Of a stretch of 64,000 nt of DNA, positions 53,286 to 62,698 are shown in pieces. The notes beneath the pieces are model-generated. The model searched no databases. It worked only from the letters and a program-made list of their open reading frames with translations, and had not been told where the DNA came from. The position numbers and the translations under genes are program-made. Numbering within the stretch: position 1 is the first letter of the stretch; every line of letters starts with the position of its first letter. Source of the stretch: Deinococcus sedimenti (lineage in GTDB: Bacteria > Deinococcota > Deinococci > Deinococcales > Deinococcaceae); the NCBI RefSeq assembly GCF_014648135.1, contig NZ_BMQN01000005.1:149193-213192 (forward strand), written 5' to 3'.

Positions 53286-54329
53286 CTATCCGCGCATGAC
53301 GAAGTGTTCGATGATGGCGTGGTGGTCCTCGAAGAACAGTTCGGGGCGGGCCAGGACGTCGCTGAGCGGCATCCAGAGGGCCTCGCTGGCGTCGCTGCCG
53401 CCGCTGAGGCGTGGCAGCTGCCCGATGCCGAGGTCGAAGTGGAAGGCGTGCGTGATGGTGCGGCCGCGCAGGCTGCGGTCGGGGTAGTCGAAGACCGCCT
53501 GGGCGCGCAGCGCGGCTTTCAGGTCGAGGGCCGTGCCCAGTCCGGTTTCTTCCTGCACTTCGCGGACGCAGCAGTCGAGGAGGGTTTCGTTCTGTTCGAG
53601 GAAGCCGCCGGGCATGGCGAGTCGCCCCCGGCCGGGCAGGCCGCCGCGCCGCACGAGCAGGACGTGGCCGCTGCGGGTGATGACGGCGTCGGTCGTGACG
53701 AAGATGGGGGGGTAGGGGGCGTCTTTCCAGGCGGCGCGGTAGCGGGCGAGGTATTCGTATTCGTCGCGCAGGTCGCGGTAGTCGGGGGTGGTCTGGAAGG
53801 TGGTCAGGAAGGCGTGGACGGCGGGGGGGACCATGCCCTGCACGGTGTCGGGGCGGCCTTCGAAGTAGGCGCGGCGGACGTCGGTGGCGCTCAGGGGACT
53901 GACGACGTGGGTGGGGATGAATTCCCAGGCGGGGAAGGAGCGAAGGTAGTAGCTGCTTTCGTCCTTGATGTGGCCGATGAGGGCGACGTCGGTGCTGCCG
54001 CGCGTGTGGGCGGTGACGCCGGCCTGGACTTCGCTGAGCCACAGGGCCTCGTTGTAGTAGTAGTCGCGGACGTGCACGAACAGCACGCGTGTCCTGGGGA
54101 TGCCGGCGCCCCGGAGCATGGCGCTGATGAGGTCCTGGCGTTCCTCGGCGGTGAAGGGGTTCTTGATGTTGCGGGCGGCGCGGGCGCTGCCGATGACGAC
54201 GATGAGTTTCTGGACGCTCTGGAGCGCTTCGAGCATCACGGCGAGGTGCGCGGCGTGTGGGGGTTCGAAGCGGCCGATGTACACGCCGAAGGTGCGGCGG
54301 CGGCGCGGGGGCAGAGCAGGGCTGGTCAT
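53286..54329 (-). CDS. nadM: Bifunctional NMN adenylyltransferase / Nudix hydrolase
   Basis: A 347-residue two-domain enzyme. The N-terminal half is a NadM-type nucleotidyltransferase ([32 protein letters not shown]) that makes NAD from NMN and ATP. The C-terminal half is a Nudix domain with box [24 protein letters not shown], which in Synechocystis and Francisella homologues hydrolyses ADP-ribose. ATG 54329 follows GTGAGGAGC. The pairing links NAD synthesis to clean-up of ADP-ribose, fitting the NAD-using Sir2 and KptA genes found at 61.7-63.4 kb. It is divergent from the YbjN-like gene. Confidence 0.93.
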   Translation of the reverse strand: MTSPALPPRRRRTFGVYIGRFEPPHAAHLAVMLEALQSVQKLIVVIGSARAARNIKNPFTAEERQDLISAMLRGAGIPRTRVLFVHVRDYYYNEALWLSEVQAGVTAHTRGSTDVALIGHIKDESSYYLRSFPAWEFIPTHVVSPLSATDVRRAYFEGRPDTVQGMVPPAVHAFLTTFQTTPDYRDLRDEYEYLARYRAAWKDAPYPPIFVTTDAVITRSGHVLLVRRGGLPGRGRLAMPGGFLEQNETLLDCCVREVQEETGLGTALDLKAALRAQAVFDYPDRSLRGRTITHAFHFDLGIGQLPRLSGGSDASEALWMPLSDVLARPELFFEDHHAIIEHFVMRG

Positions 54330-54429
54330 GCTCCTCACGTTGACATAGATGAACAATGAAAAACATGAGAAATCTGCCGGTGATCCTCTGGATGCCGGTC
54401 ATGCGCTCACCCCACCGGTCCGTCCGTCG

Positions 54430-54435
54430 TACTGT
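54430..54435 (+). promoter_or_regulatory. -10 box for the YbjN-like gene
   Basis: TACTGT ends 6 nt before ATG 54442; the 6-nt gap GGAGGC also reads as a ribosome-binding site, so either mode of initiation is possible. Confidence 0.4.
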
Positions 54436-54441
54436 GGAGGC

Positions 54442-54927
54442 ATGACCCGCACCCTGCTGGCTGCCACCCTCGTCCTCTCGCTTGCCGCGCCCGCCGTCGC
54501 CGGGGGGGCCGCCGCGCCCAGCACGCAGGTGCAGGCCGCCACGCCCGCCGCCGTCATGGCCAGCCTGAAAGCCGCCGGCTACCGGGTCACCATGAACCCC
54601 ACCAGCCCCGACCGCGACCCCACCATGACCGTCACCGCCGGCGACCGCGAACTGCAGGTGTGGCTCAGCAGCTGCGCGAACGGCGTGTGCGGCCGCGTGA
54701 CCGCCAGCAGCTCCTGGGACTACAGCGACGCCGAGGAACTCGACACCGAATTCCTGAACGAGTGGAACAGCAACTACTACACCCAGGCGTACCTGTACGA
54801 GGGCAGCGTCTACCTCGATAGCACCATGCCCATCCGCGGCGGGTACACCCAGGCCACCCTGAAAGCCTGGATGACCGATTACCTCGACGATGTCAGCGCC
54901 TTCGAGGACGAACTGCCCAGCGAGTAA
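54442..54927 (+). CDS. Exported YbjN-domain protein
   Basis: A 161-residue protein with signal peptide MTRTLLAATLVLSLAAPAVAGG. The mature part matches the YbjN/type III chaperone-like fold: TPAAVMASLKAAGYRVTM, a strand region with two cysteines (LSSCANGVCGRVTASSSW), then LDTEFLNEWNSNYYTQAYLYEGSVYLDSTMPI and ATLKAWMTDYLDDVSAFE. YbjN proteins affect motility, stress and secretion in other bacteria, by unclear means. It is likely periplasmic. ATG 54442 is used; an earlier in-frame ATG lacks a signal peptide. Confidence 0.8.
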   Translation: MTRTLLAATLVLSLAAPAVAGGAAAPSTQVQAATPAAVMASLKAAGYRVTMNPTSPDRDPTMTVTAGDRELQVWLSSCANGVCGRVTASSSWDYSDAEELDTEFLNEWNSNYYTQAYLYEGSVYLDSTMPIRGGYTQATLKAWMTDYLDDVSAFEDELPSE

Positions 54928-55073
54928 CTCCGCACCGGTGACCCCTCCGGACCGCATCAGCGGCCACCGGGGGGGTCTGCCACGCAGGTAAAGGAACTCC
55001 CCAGGGCAGCTCAAGAGGCCTCAAGTCCGGCCGGGCCTGCGCGGACGGCGCACGGCTGCACACTGAAGTCCTG

Positions 55074-55979
55074 ATGTCAGACCTCAAACACCTGGGCCAG
55101 CAGGCCGCCAGCAGCCTCAAAGGCGGCGTCGAGAGCGCGCAGCAGGCCGCCGCGAACGCCACCCAGCACGCCGCCCCCTGGCTGGAAACCCTGGCCCGCT
55201 TCGGGTACGCCAGCAAAGGCGTCGTGTACGGCACCGTCGGCCTGCTGGCCCTGACGGTCGCGCTGGGCCGCGGCGGCGCGACCACCGACACCAAGGGCGC
55301 CCTGCTGAGGTTGCAGGACCTGCCCGCCGGATCCCTGCTGATGTGGATCCTGACGCTGGGCCTCATCGGGTACGCCCTGTGGCAACTGATCCGCGCCGCC
55401 CTGGACCCCGAAGGACAGGGGCACCAGGCCAAAGGCGTCGTCAAACGCATCGGCTACACCTTCAGCGGCGTGGCGAATCTCGCCCTGGCCTACTTCACCG
55501 CGCAACTGGCCATCGCCGGGAACGCCACCCGCTCGCAGAACAGCGAGGACCAGCTGGCGGGCACCATCCTCAATCTCCCCGGCGGGCAACTGTGGCTGGG
55601 TCTGGGCGGCGTCATCCTGATCGCCGTGGCCGGCAACCAGCTGTACAGCGCCTACGGCGCGAAATTCATGAAACGCATGCGCTTCACCAACCTCTCCCAG
55701 CGCACCTGCACGCTCCTGACCCGCGTCGGCCAGATCGGCATCGCCTCGCGCGGCATCCTGATGATCATCATCGGGATCTTCGCCCTGATCGCCGCCTGGC
55801 ACCGCAAAGCCAGCGAAACCGTCGGCATCAGCGAGGCCCTCACCTGGCTGCGCACCCAGCCCAGCGGCGCCCTCCTGCTGGGCACCGTGGCGCTCGGCAC
55901 CCTGCTCTACGGCGTGTGGTGCGTCGTGCAGGCCCGCTACCGCCGCATCCGCATCGAGGGCCACGGCGACGCCAACTGA
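55074..55979 (+). CDS. DUF1206 membrane protein
   Basis: A 301-residue membrane protein made of three internal repeats of about 75 residues, each with two hydrophobic helices and an RxGYxxKGVVYGxVG-type opening (ARFGYASKGVVYGTVGLLAL, KRIGYTFSGVANLALAYF, TRVGQIGIASRGILMIIIG). This is the DUF1206 architecture. Function unknown. The first 40 residues are a soluble Ala/Gln-rich helix. ATG 55074 is used, although neither a strong Shine-Dalgarno nor a well-spaced -10 is visible. Confidence 0.87.
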   Translation: MSDLKHLGQQAASSLKGGVESAQQAAANATQHAAPWLETLARFGYASKGVVYGTVGLLALTVALGRGGATTDTKGALLRLQDLPAGSLLMWILTLGLIGYALWQLIRAALDPEGQGHQAKGVVKRIGYTFSGVANLALAYFTAQLAIAGNATRSQNSEDQLAGTILNLPGGQLWLGLGGVILIAVAGNQLYSAYGAKFMKRMRFTNLSQRTCTLLTRVGQIGIASRGILMIIIGIFALIAAWHRKASETVGISEALTWLRTQPSGALLLGTVALGTLLYGVWCVVQARYRRIRIEGHGDAN

Positions 55980-56026
55980 CCCCGCCTGCCTGACCCGCCC
56001 CGACCGGCGCCCCCGCAGGCGCGTGC

Positions 56027-56032
56027 CACAAT
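56027..56032 (+). promoter_or_regulatory. -10 box for mgsA
   Basis: CACAAT ends 7 nt before ATG 56040. Confidence 0.45.
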
Positions 56033-56039
56033 CGCCCCT

Positions 56040-56435
<396 letters not shown>

Positions 56436-56444
56436 CCACGAGTT

Positions 56445-56608
56445 TCAGCTCCACCCCGGGACCACTGGCCCGTCCCGCCGATTCACTTCCAGCTGCCGCT
56501 TCAGTTCATCGCCCCGCTCGGTGCAGAGGGACCCCACCGGGCCCTCTGAGGTCTGCTGGAACGCCGCACGCAGGCGCCCCCAGCAGCCACAAGTGGGCGG
56601 CCCGCTCC
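56445..56608 (-). pseudogene. Possible gene remnant or small ORF between mgsA and the PP2C gene
   Basis: On the minus strand a frame ending at TGA 56445-56447 encodes a protein-like tail ([34 protein letters not shown], ending VVPGWS) for about 55 codons from an upstream stop. No ATG or ribosome-binding site is visible; only an internal GTG could start a 29-residue peptide. It is most likely the 3' remnant of a lost gene. Confidence 0.25.
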
Positions 56609-56628
56609 GACCCGGCGGTCAGGTGGCT

Positions 56629-56634
56629 TATATT
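56629..56634 (+). promoter_or_regulatory. -10 box for the PP2C phosphatase
   Basis: TATATT ends 6 nt before ATG 56641. Confidence 0.6.
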
Positions 56635-56640
56635 GAACTC

Positions 56641-57705
56641 ATGCGCGCCCCCGCGACGCCCTCTCTGACGTCCGGTCTGCTGACCGACGTCGGTCGGCAG
56701 CGACAGGGCGGCGTGAACCAGGACGCCGCTCTGGCCCTGGACCTCCCCCAGGGCGGCCTGTACGCCGTCGCGGACGGCATGGGCGGCCACGCCGCCGGGG
56801 AACTCGCCGCGAACCTCGCCCTCGACGCCCTCAGCCAGGGCTACCTGGACGGCCGCGGCACCCCGCCCGCCCGGCTCGCGCAGGCCGTGCAGGCCGCGAA
56901 CCTCGCCGTGCTGCGCCACGCCGTCGGCGAGTACGTCGGCATGGGCACCACCCTGCTTGCCGCCCTGATCGACCGGGGCGCCGTCCTGATCGCGCACGTC
57001 GGCGACTCCCGCGCGTACCTGCTGCGCGACCACGCCCTGCACCGCCTGACCGAGGATCACTCCTGGGTGGCCGAACAGGTCCGGCTGGGCCACATGACCG
57101 AGGCCGAAGCGCGCGACCATCAGTGGCGCAGCGTCGTCAGCAACGCCCTGGGCGGCGAGGAACGCGTCCGCCTGGAACTGCACGGGCTGCCCACCCAGCC
57201 CGGCGACCGCCTGCTGCTGTGCAGCGACGGCCTGAGCAGCGTCGTCACCGACGACGAACTCTGCTCCATCCTCGCCCGGCCGCTGCCACCCGAAGCGACC
57301 GCGCGCCTGCTCGTGAACGCCGCGAACGACGGTGGCGGTCCCGACAACATCACCGCGCTGATCGTCGACATCCACCGCGCCGCGCCCGTGCCCACCTACG
57401 CCCTGCCCCAGCAGCGCGACGACGGCCCCATGTACATCGACGTGCTGCTCAGCACCCAGCGCGGCAACAGCCTCATGACCTACCTGCTGCTCATGATCGC
57501 GTACTTCACGCTGCTGGGCATCATGCTCGTCCCCGAACGGCGCACCCTGCTGGGCATCCTGGGCATCACCCTGCTCCTGACCCTGCTGATCGGCCAGCGG
57601 TTCGTGCAGCAGCGCCGCGCGCCCAACCCACTGGGGCACCCCGCCGCCAGCCTCCAGACCGGCAGCCCTGCCACCCGCGATCCCAGCGTCAGTCAACCCC
57701 ACTGA
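56641..57705 (+). CDS. PP2C-family Ser/Thr phosphatase with C-terminal membrane helices
   Basis: A 354-residue protein. The PP2C domain has metal-site motifs in order: [65 protein letters not shown] and [12 protein letters not shown]. The C-terminal 90 residues include two hydrophobic helices ([17 protein letters not shown] and [16 protein letters not shown]), anchoring it to the membrane with the catalytic domain in the cytoplasm. It probably reverses Hanks-type kinase phosphorylation; no kinase gene adjoins it. The leaderless ATG 56641 is preferred over an upstream in-frame ATG. Confidence 0.92.
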   Translation: MRAPATPSLTSGLLTDVGRQRQGGVNQDAALALDLPQGGLYAVADGMGGHAAGELAANLALDALSQGYLDGRGTPPARLAQAVQAANLAVLRHAVGEYVGMGTTLLAALIDRGAVLIAHVGDSRAYLLRDHALHRLTEDHSWVAEQVRLGHMTEAEARDHQWRSVVSNALGGEERVRLELHGLPTQPGDRLLLCSDGLSSVVTDDELCSILARPLPPEATARLLVNAANDGGGPDNITALIVDIHRAAPVPTYALPQQRDDGPMYIDVLLSTQRGNSLMTYLLLMIAYFTLLGIMLVPERRTLLGILGITLLLTLLIGQRFVQQRRAPNPLGHPAASLQTGSPATRDPSVSQPH

Positions 57706-57719
57706 CCAGCCCCGCCCGG

Positions 57720-57725
57720 TATGCT
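57720..57725 (+). promoter_or_regulatory. -10 box for ridA
   Basis: TATGCT ends 7 nt before ATG 57733; the ATG inside this hexamer is therefore not the start. Confidence 0.55.
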
Positions 57726-57732
57726 GCCCGGC

Positions 57733-58110
57733 ATGAAAGACATCATCCAGACCCCCGACGCGCCCGCCGCCATCGGCCCCTACAGCCAGGCCACCGTCTT
57801 CGGCAACCTCGTGGTCACCAGCGGCCAGATTCCCCTCACGCCCGACGGCACCCTCGTCGAGGGAGGCATCACCGAACAGACCGAGCAGGTCATCGCGAAC
57901 CTGAAAGCCGTGCTGGCCGCCGCCGGAACCGACCTCGCGCGGGTCGTGAAGACCACCGTGTTCCTGGCCGACATGAACGAATTCGCCGCCATGAACGCCG
58001 TGTACGAGGCGCACTTTCCCGCCCCGTACCCCGCCCGCAGCACCGTGCAGGTCGCCCGCCTGCCCCGCGACGTCCGCGTGGAGATCGAGGTGCTGGCCGA
58101 ACGCCACTGA
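57733..58110 (+). CDS. ridA: RidA-family enamine/imine deaminase
   Basis: A 125-residue YjgF/YER057c/UK114 protein. It opens IIQTPDAPAAIGPYSQATVFGNLVVTSGQIPL, and ends with YPARSTVQVARLPRDVRVEIEVLA, carrying the substrate-binding Arg of active RidA. It hydrolyses reactive enamines made by PLP enzymes such as threonine dehydratase. The length is typical. The convergent M32 carboxypeptidase gene follows, with a structured repeat filling the gap. Confidence 0.95.
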   Translation: MKDIIQTPDAPAAIGPYSQATVFGNLVVTSGQIPLTPDGTLVEGGITEQTEQVIANLKAVLAAAGTDLARVVKTTVFLADMNEFAAMNAVYEAHFPAPYPARSTVQVARLPRDVRVEIEVLAERH

Positions 58111-58279
58111 CCGCCGCTATCCACGGGCTGAGGGGCGAAGCCTCTGCGAGGGTGGTCCTCCGACGCTTCGCTCCCCGTCCCCTGTGGCCCATTCCACGCC
58201 CGGCAGCCCGCTGCCACTCTGACCCGCATCCGCTCGGAACGAACGGCTCTGGCAGACCATTCAACGGGAGTTCGGCTTA
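58111..58279 (-). repeat. Stop-anchored structured repeat, copy D
   Basis: Read leftward from the TAA stop of the carboxypeptidase: CGAACTCC, then GAATGGTCTGCCAGAGCCG (shared with copy B), the box CCGAGCGGATGCG, a GGCAGC/GCTGCC hairpin and CGGGCGTGGA. The remainder, with CGAAGCG/CGCTTCG pairing, fills the gap to the ridA stop. Confidence 0.65.
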
Positions 58280-59776
58280 CAGGCCGTACAGCTCCGCGTA
58301 CTTCCCGCGCAGGTATGCGAGGTACGGCGCGGCGGTCATGCCCTGCCCGGTCGCGCGTTCCACCAGTTCATTCGGCGTGAACGTCCGCCCTGGCGCGTAC
58401 ACGTTCTCGCGCAGCCAGCCGTGCAGCCGCCCGAACTCACCCCGCGCGATGTCCCCGTCCAGGTCCGGGTTCGCCGCCTGGGCCGCCGCGTAGAACTGCG
58501 CGCTCAGCACGTTCCCCAGCGTGTACCCCTGGAACACCCCGCCGATCCCGCCGCTGAACCAGTGCACGTCCTGCAACACGCCATCCACGTGACTGGGGGC
58601 ACGCAATCCCAGGTTCGCCTCGTACGCCGCGTGCCACGCCTCCGCCAGATCGCGCACAGCCAGCGACCCGCCCAGCAGCTGCCGCTCCAGCTCGTAGCGC
58701 GTGATCACGTGCAGGTTGTACGTCAGCTCATCGGCGTCCGTACGGATCAGGCTGCGGCGCACCACGTTCACCGCACGGAACATCTCCTCCTCGGATACGT
58801 CGGCCAGCTGCTCCGGGAACGCGTCCCGGAACCGCCCGAACTGCCCCGCCCAGAACGCCCGCGAGCGCCCCACCAGGTTCTCCCACAGCCGCGACTGACT
58901 CTCGTGCACCCCGGCACTCACCCCGCCACCCAGCGGCGTGTCCAGCAGGTCCTCCGCGACGCCCTGCTCGTACAGCGCGTGCCCCACCTCGTGCAGCGTC
59001 GAGTACAGCGCGTCCGTCGGGTCCGCCAGCTGCGCCCGCGTCGTGATCCGCACGTCCCGCGCGCCCAGCCGCGTCATGAACGGATGCGCCGTCAGATCCT
59101 GCCGCCCCCGCGCGAAATCGTACCCGTACAGCGCCCCGACCTCCTCCCCGAGGCGCAACTGAGTCGCAATCGGGTACTCACGCGCCAGGAAATCCATCCG
59201 GGGGGCCGGGGCCGCCGTCACCGCGTCCACCAGCGGCACCAGCGCCGCGCGCAACTCCGCGAACACCGCGTCCACCTGCCCCGCCGTCATGCCCTCGTCC
59301 GACGCGTCCACGAAGAAATCCATCGGGTCCGCGAACTCCGGGAAGAAACCAGCGCGCTGCACACTCAGGTCCAGCGTCCGCTCCAGCAGCGGCACCAACC
59401 GCGCCCAGTCGTTCGCGGGCCGCGCCTCCACCCACGCCGCGTACGACTCACCGGCATGCTGCGCCGACGCCCGCACGAACTCCCCCGGCAGACGCGTCGC
59501 CCGCTCGAACTCCCGCCGCGCCACCGCCAGCATCCGCGCCTCAGTAGGCCCCAGATCCAGCGCGCCCGCCTGATCCAGCAGCCGCCCATACCCCACGTCC
59601 GTCGCCCGCGCGTGCCGCACGCCCGACAGCAGCGCCCGCTGCCGCGCCCGACCCGCCGCACCCCCACGCGGCAGGTACGTACTCTGATCCCATCCCAGCA
59701 AGGCCCCGATCCCACCCAGGTCCGAAAGCTCCTGCCAGTGCGCCCGCAACGCTGCCCACGTCTCATGCTGTGTCAT
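58277..59776 (-). CDS. M32 family metallocarboxypeptidase
   Basis: A 499-residue cytoplasmic zinc carboxypeptidase of the Taq type. The zinc motif is TLHEVGHALYEQG (HExxH) and the third-ligand region is GVHESQSRLWENLVG. Further family segments are IRTDADELTYNLHVITRYELERQL and DVHWFSGGIGGVFQGYTLGNVLSAQFY. The size is typical (about 500). It removes C-terminal residues from peptides with broad specificity. ATG 59776 is 7 nt after TACCCT; the upstream in-frame extension lies beyond the promoter. Divergent from the S9 peptidase gene by about 60 bp. Confidence 0.95.
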   Translation of the reverse strand: MTQHETWAALRAHWQELSDLGGIGALLGWDQSTYLPRGGAAGRARQRALLSGVRHARATDVGYGRLLDQAGALDLGPTEARMLAVARREFERATRLPGEFVRASAQHAGESYAAWVEARPANDWARLVPLLERTLDLSVQRAGFFPEFADPMDFFVDASDEGMTAGQVDAVFAELRAALVPLVDAVTAAPAPRMDFLAREYPIATQLRLGEEVGALYGYDFARGRQDLTAHPFMTRLGARDVRITTRAQLADPTDALYSTLHEVGHALYEQGVAEDLLDTPLGGGVSAGVHESQSRLWENLVGRSRAFWAGQFGRFRDAFPEQLADVSEEEMFRAVNVVRRSLIRTDADELTYNLHVITRYELERQLLGGSLAVRDLAEAWHAAYEANLGLRAPSHVDGVLQDVHWFSGGIGGVFQGYTLGNVLSAQFYAAAQAANPDLDGDIARGEFGRLHGWLRENVYAPGRTFTPNELVERATGQGMTAAPYLAYLRGKYAELYGL

Positions 59777-59783
59777 GACCCGC

Positions 59784-59789
59784 AGGGTA
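59784..59789 (-). promoter_or_regulatory. -10 box for the M32 carboxypeptidase
   Basis: TACCCT on the minus strand, 7 nt before ATG 59776. Confidence 0.5.
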
Positions 59790-59826
59790 CCGCGCACCTG
59801 CGGCAGATCGCGCGCCGACCGGATGT

Positions 59827-59832
59827 CAGACT
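59827..59832 (+). promoter_or_regulatory. -10 box for the S9 peptidase
   Basis: CAGACT ends 6 nt before ATG 59839; the first base departs from the T found at most other starts here. Confidence 0.4.
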
Positions 59833-59838
59833 GCCCGC

Positions 59839-61677
59839 ATGCCCACACCCCTGCCGCTGGAGGAACTCGTCACCCTGCCCATCACGATGGGCCTGACCGT
59901 CTCGCCGGACGGTGAGCAGGTCGCGTACTACGACAACCGCAGCGGCCGCATGGAACTGTGCACCCTGCACCTGCGCACCTGCGAGCGCCGCCAGCACACC
60001 AGCGGGCAGGCCCCCGCCACCCCCCGCAGCGCCCCCGTCTGGAGTGCCGACAGCCGCGCCCTCTTTCTCGCCTGGGATCACGACGGGAACGAACGCACCG
60101 CCCTGCACGTCCTCACCCTGGACACCGGCGAGGTGCGCGCCCTGCACCACCAGCCCGGCAGCATGGACTTCCCGGTGCACGCCCACCCGGACGGCACGCG
60201 CCTGCTCGTGAACTCCACGCGCGGCGGTCAGATGAACGTCTGGCAGTACGACCTGACCCGCAGCGGCGCGGACGCCTGGACGCCCCTGACCACCCAGCCC
60301 AACAGCACCCAGGCCGTCGCGTACAGCCCCGACGGGCGCCAGATCAGCCTGAACACCAACGAAAACCCTGACCTGCGCAACCTCGACGGGTACGTCATGA
60401 ACGCCAACGGCACGGGGATGCGCCGCGTACTGCACGTTCAGGACGGCACCCGCGAGAGCGTCGGACACTGGCACCCGGACGGCACGCACCTGATCGCCGC
60501 CAGCGACGCTGCCGGGCACGGCCGCGCCGGACTGCTCGACCTGACCAGCGGCGAGGTGCAGTGGTTCACGCCCGAAGGCGGACCCGACGACACCCCCGGC
60601 CGCATCAGCCCGGACGGCCAGTGGCTGAGCGTCACCCGCAACGCCGACAGCACCCTCACGCCACTGCTGTACAGCCTGGACGCGGCCGCCCCCCGCGCCC
60701 TGCATCTGCCGCCCGGCCTGAGCAGCGGCACCCAGTACGCCCTCGGGCATCAGCTGCTCGTGGGGCACAGCACCACCACCACCCGCGCCGACGTCCTGCT
60801 GTACGACCTGAAGACCGACACTATCAGTACCCTGATCCCCGCCGAATACGGCACCATGAGCCCCGCGCAGTTCACGCCCGGCGAGTACGTCCACTACCCC
60901 AGCCCCAGCGCCCACGACCCGCAGGTGCAGGTCCCCGCCATCCTCTACACGCCCGCCGGTCTCGACCCGGCCGTCCGCCACCCCGCCCTCGTGCACGCGC
61001 ACGGCGGCCCCACCTGGCAGTTCTTCCGCACCTTCGACGACGAGGTGCAGTACCTCGTCAGCCTCGGCTACACCGTCATCTGCCCCAACGTGCGCGGCAG
61101 CACCGGTTACGGCACCCCCTGGCGCGACGCGAACCTGCGCGACTGGGGCGGGCGCGACCTGCAGGACATCGCCGCCGCCGCCGCGTACCTCACCACGCTC
61201 CCCCACGTCGAGCCCGCCCGCATCGGCCTGTACGGCGTCAGCTACGGCGGCTACCTCTCCTACCTCGCGCCCGTCAAGCACCCCGACCTGTTCAAAGTCG
61301 CCATTCCCATCGTCGGGATCACCGACCTGCACCAGCTGCACGCCGACAACAGCCGCGACATCCCCCAGCTCGCCTACTACTTCCGCACCATGATGGGCCA
61401 CCCCGACGAGCACGCAGAACTCTGGCGCGACCGCAGCGCCATCAGCCACGCGGCGAAGCTGAAAGCGCACATGCTCATGCTGCACGGCGCGAACGACCCC
61501 CGCTGCCCGGTCAACCAGGCCCGGAGCTTCCGCGACGCGTTGAACGCCAGCGGCAAACACGAAGGCCAGGACTACGAGTACGTGGAATTCGACGACCAGG
61601 GCCACGGCACCGCCGACCCCGCGGCCCGCATCCGCACCACCCGGCTGATCGCCGATTACCTCGCCCGGCACCTGTAA
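59839..61677 (+). CDS. S9 family (prolyl oligopeptidase-like) peptidase
   Basis: A 612-residue cytoplasmic enzyme. The N-terminal 350 residues form a beta-propeller with TolB/WD-like blades (TVSPDGEQVAYYDN, VWSADSRALFLAWDHDG, AYSPDGRQISLNTN). The C-terminal hydrolase has HAHGGPTWQFF (oxyanion), nucleophile in GLYGVSYGGYLSYL, acid in MLHGANDPRCPVNQA and His in QGHGTADPAARI. It resembles acylaminoacyl/oligopeptidases. There is no signal peptide. Together with the divergent carboxypeptidase it suggests peptide recycling, a known strength of Deinococcus. Confidence 0.92.
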   Translation: MPTPLPLEELVTLPITMGLTVSPDGEQVAYYDNRSGRMELCTLHLRTCERRQHTSGQAPATPRSAPVWSADSRALFLAWDHDGNERTALHVLTLDTGEVRALHHQPGSMDFPVHAHPDGTRLLVNSTRGGQMNVWQYDLTRSGADAWTPLTTQPNSTQAVAYSPDGRQISLNTNENPDLRNLDGYVMNANGTGMRRVLHVQDGTRESVGHWHPDGTHLIAASDAAGHGRAGLLDLTSGEVQWFTPEGGPDDTPGRISPDGQWLSVTRNADSTLTPLLYSLDAAAPRALHLPPGLSSGTQYALGHQLLVGHSTTTTRADVLLYDLKTDTISTLIPAEYGTMSPAQFTPGEYVHYPSPSAHDPQVQVPAILYTPAGLDPAVRHPALVHAHGGPTWQFFRTFDDEVQYLVSLGYTVICPNVRGSTGYGTPWRDANLRDWGGRDLQDIAAAAAYLTTLPHVEPARIGLYGVSYGGYLSYLAPVKHPDLFKVAIPIVGITDLHQLHADNSRDIPQLAYYFRTMMGHPDEHAELWRDRSAISHAAKLKAHMLMLHGANDPRCPVNQARSFRDALNASGKHEGQDYEYVEFDDQGHGTADPAARIRTTRLIADYLARHL

Positions 61678-61730
61678 CCACGCCATTCCGCTTGCGCCAC
61701 CTGGCCGATGCCCGGAACACTGACCTCGCG

Positions 61731-61736
61731 CACACT
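61731..61736 (+). promoter_or_regulatory. -10 box for kptA
   Basis: CACACT ends 6 nt before ATG 61743. Confidence 0.4.
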
Positions 61737-61742
61737 GAGCGC

Positions 61743-62258
61743 ATGACCGACCATGCCCTCTCCAGACGCCTCTCGTACCTGCTGCGCCACGCCCCGCACG
61801 AAGCCGGACTGACCCTCGCCCCCGGCGGCTGGGTGCCCCTCGCCCCCCTCCTGACGCACCTGAACGTCACCCGCACGCAGGTCGAAGCGGTCGCCCTCGG
61901 CAGCGACAAGCAGCGCTTCAGCCTGCGCGGCGAGCACATCCGCGCCAACCAGGGGCACAGCGTGCCCGTCGACCTCCAGCTTACCCCCGCTACCCCACCC
62001 ACACTGCTCTACCACGGCACGTACCCAGCCGCTCTGGATGCCATCCGCGCTGGGGGACTCCAGCCCATGAATCGCCACCACGTCCACCTCTCTAGCGACC
62101 CCGACACCGCCCGGCGCGTCGGCGCGCGGCGCGGCCCACCCGTCATCCTCACCATCCGCGCCGGGCAGATGCACGACGCCGGACACGCGTTCTTCGTCAG
62201 CGAGAACGGCGTGTGGCTGGCGGACACGGTGCCGCCCGCGTACATTGACGGTGCATAA
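61743..62258 (+). CDS. kptA: RNA 2'-phosphotransferase Tpt1/KptA
   Basis: A 171-residue enzyme. Typical pattern: LSRRLSYLLRHAPHEAGLTLAPGGWVPL, then RFSLRGEHIRANQGHS, LLYHGTYPAALDAI, GLQPMNRHHVHLSSDPDTARRVG and a final HAFFVSENGVWLADTVPP. It uses NAD to remove a 2'-phosphate from RNA, making ADP-ribose 1'',2''-cyclic phosphate. Bacteria lack the tRNA splicing that needs this in yeast, so its natural substrate is open; RNA repair or NAD-dependent modification are proposed. It begins 65 bp after the S9 gene. Confidence 0.94.
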   Translation: MTDHALSRRLSYLLRHAPHEAGLTLAPGGWVPLAPLLTHLNVTRTQVEAVALGSDKQRFSLRGEHIRANQGHSVPVDLQLTPATPPTLLYHGTYPAALDAIRAGGLQPMNRHHVHLSSDPDTARRVGARRGPPVILTIRAGQMHDAGHAFFVSENGVWLADTVPPAYIDGA

Positions 62259-62322
62259 AGCCCGAACGTGCAACCCGGTCGTTGACGTGCTGGACGGCAG
62301 AAACCGGGCCGCGCGGCAGGGG

Positions 62323-62351
62323 TTGACGCGGCCTGCATACCGGGGTATCCT
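62323..62351 (+). promoter_or_regulatory. Strong sigma-70-type promoter (TTGACG, 17 bp, TATCCT)
   Basis: TTGACG at 62323-62328 and TATCCT at 62346-62351 are exactly 17 bp apart, the best complete -35/-10 pair in the window. Transcription would start near 62358, only a few bases before an intrinsic terminator. Confidence 0.65.
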
Positions 62352-62361
62352 TTTACTATCA

Positions 62362-62390
62362 CCGCCGAAGAAGGCGGATTTTTCGTTTTT
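62362..62390 (+). terminator. Intrinsic terminator directly after a promoter
   Basis: CCGCC-GAAGAA-GGCGG followed by ATTTTTCGTTTTT is a textbook intrinsic terminator. With the promoter above it would yield an RNA of about 30 nt. Confidence 0.75.
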
Positions 62391-62692
62391 AGCTTGACCT
62401 GCGCTGGGTTGCCCCACCCCCCAGCCCCCTACCCCAGAGGGGCAGGGGGGGCAGTCGCTGCGCTCGGCAAGAGTTTTTACTGAGGCGGCGTGTTTGAGTG
62501 CGGCGGTGACGGGTCTTGCTTCGACGCCATCCTGTCGTCACGGTGGAAGGCCCGCGCGCTGCGCGCACGACGGCTGGTGGCAGTCTGCGGTCGGTGCGTG
62601 GGTGGGCGTTGCGGGCTACTGATCGACTTGTTTTCCGGTGGCTTCGGCTGGGGCTCGGGTCATCTGCGGGCGCGCGGTTTCCCTCTGCGGGC

Positions 62693-62698
62693 TACCCT
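62693..62698 (+). promoter_or_regulatory. -10 box for the Sir2 gene
   Basis: TACCCT ends 6 nt before ATG 62705. Confidence 0.5.

Noticed and set aside
54330..54400. Radiation/desiccation-response palindrome near the NadM/YbjN divergent promoter
   Set aside because: TTGACATAGATGAACAATG does not form the required 17-bp inverted repeat, and no match was seen by eye at the other upstream regions I inspected.
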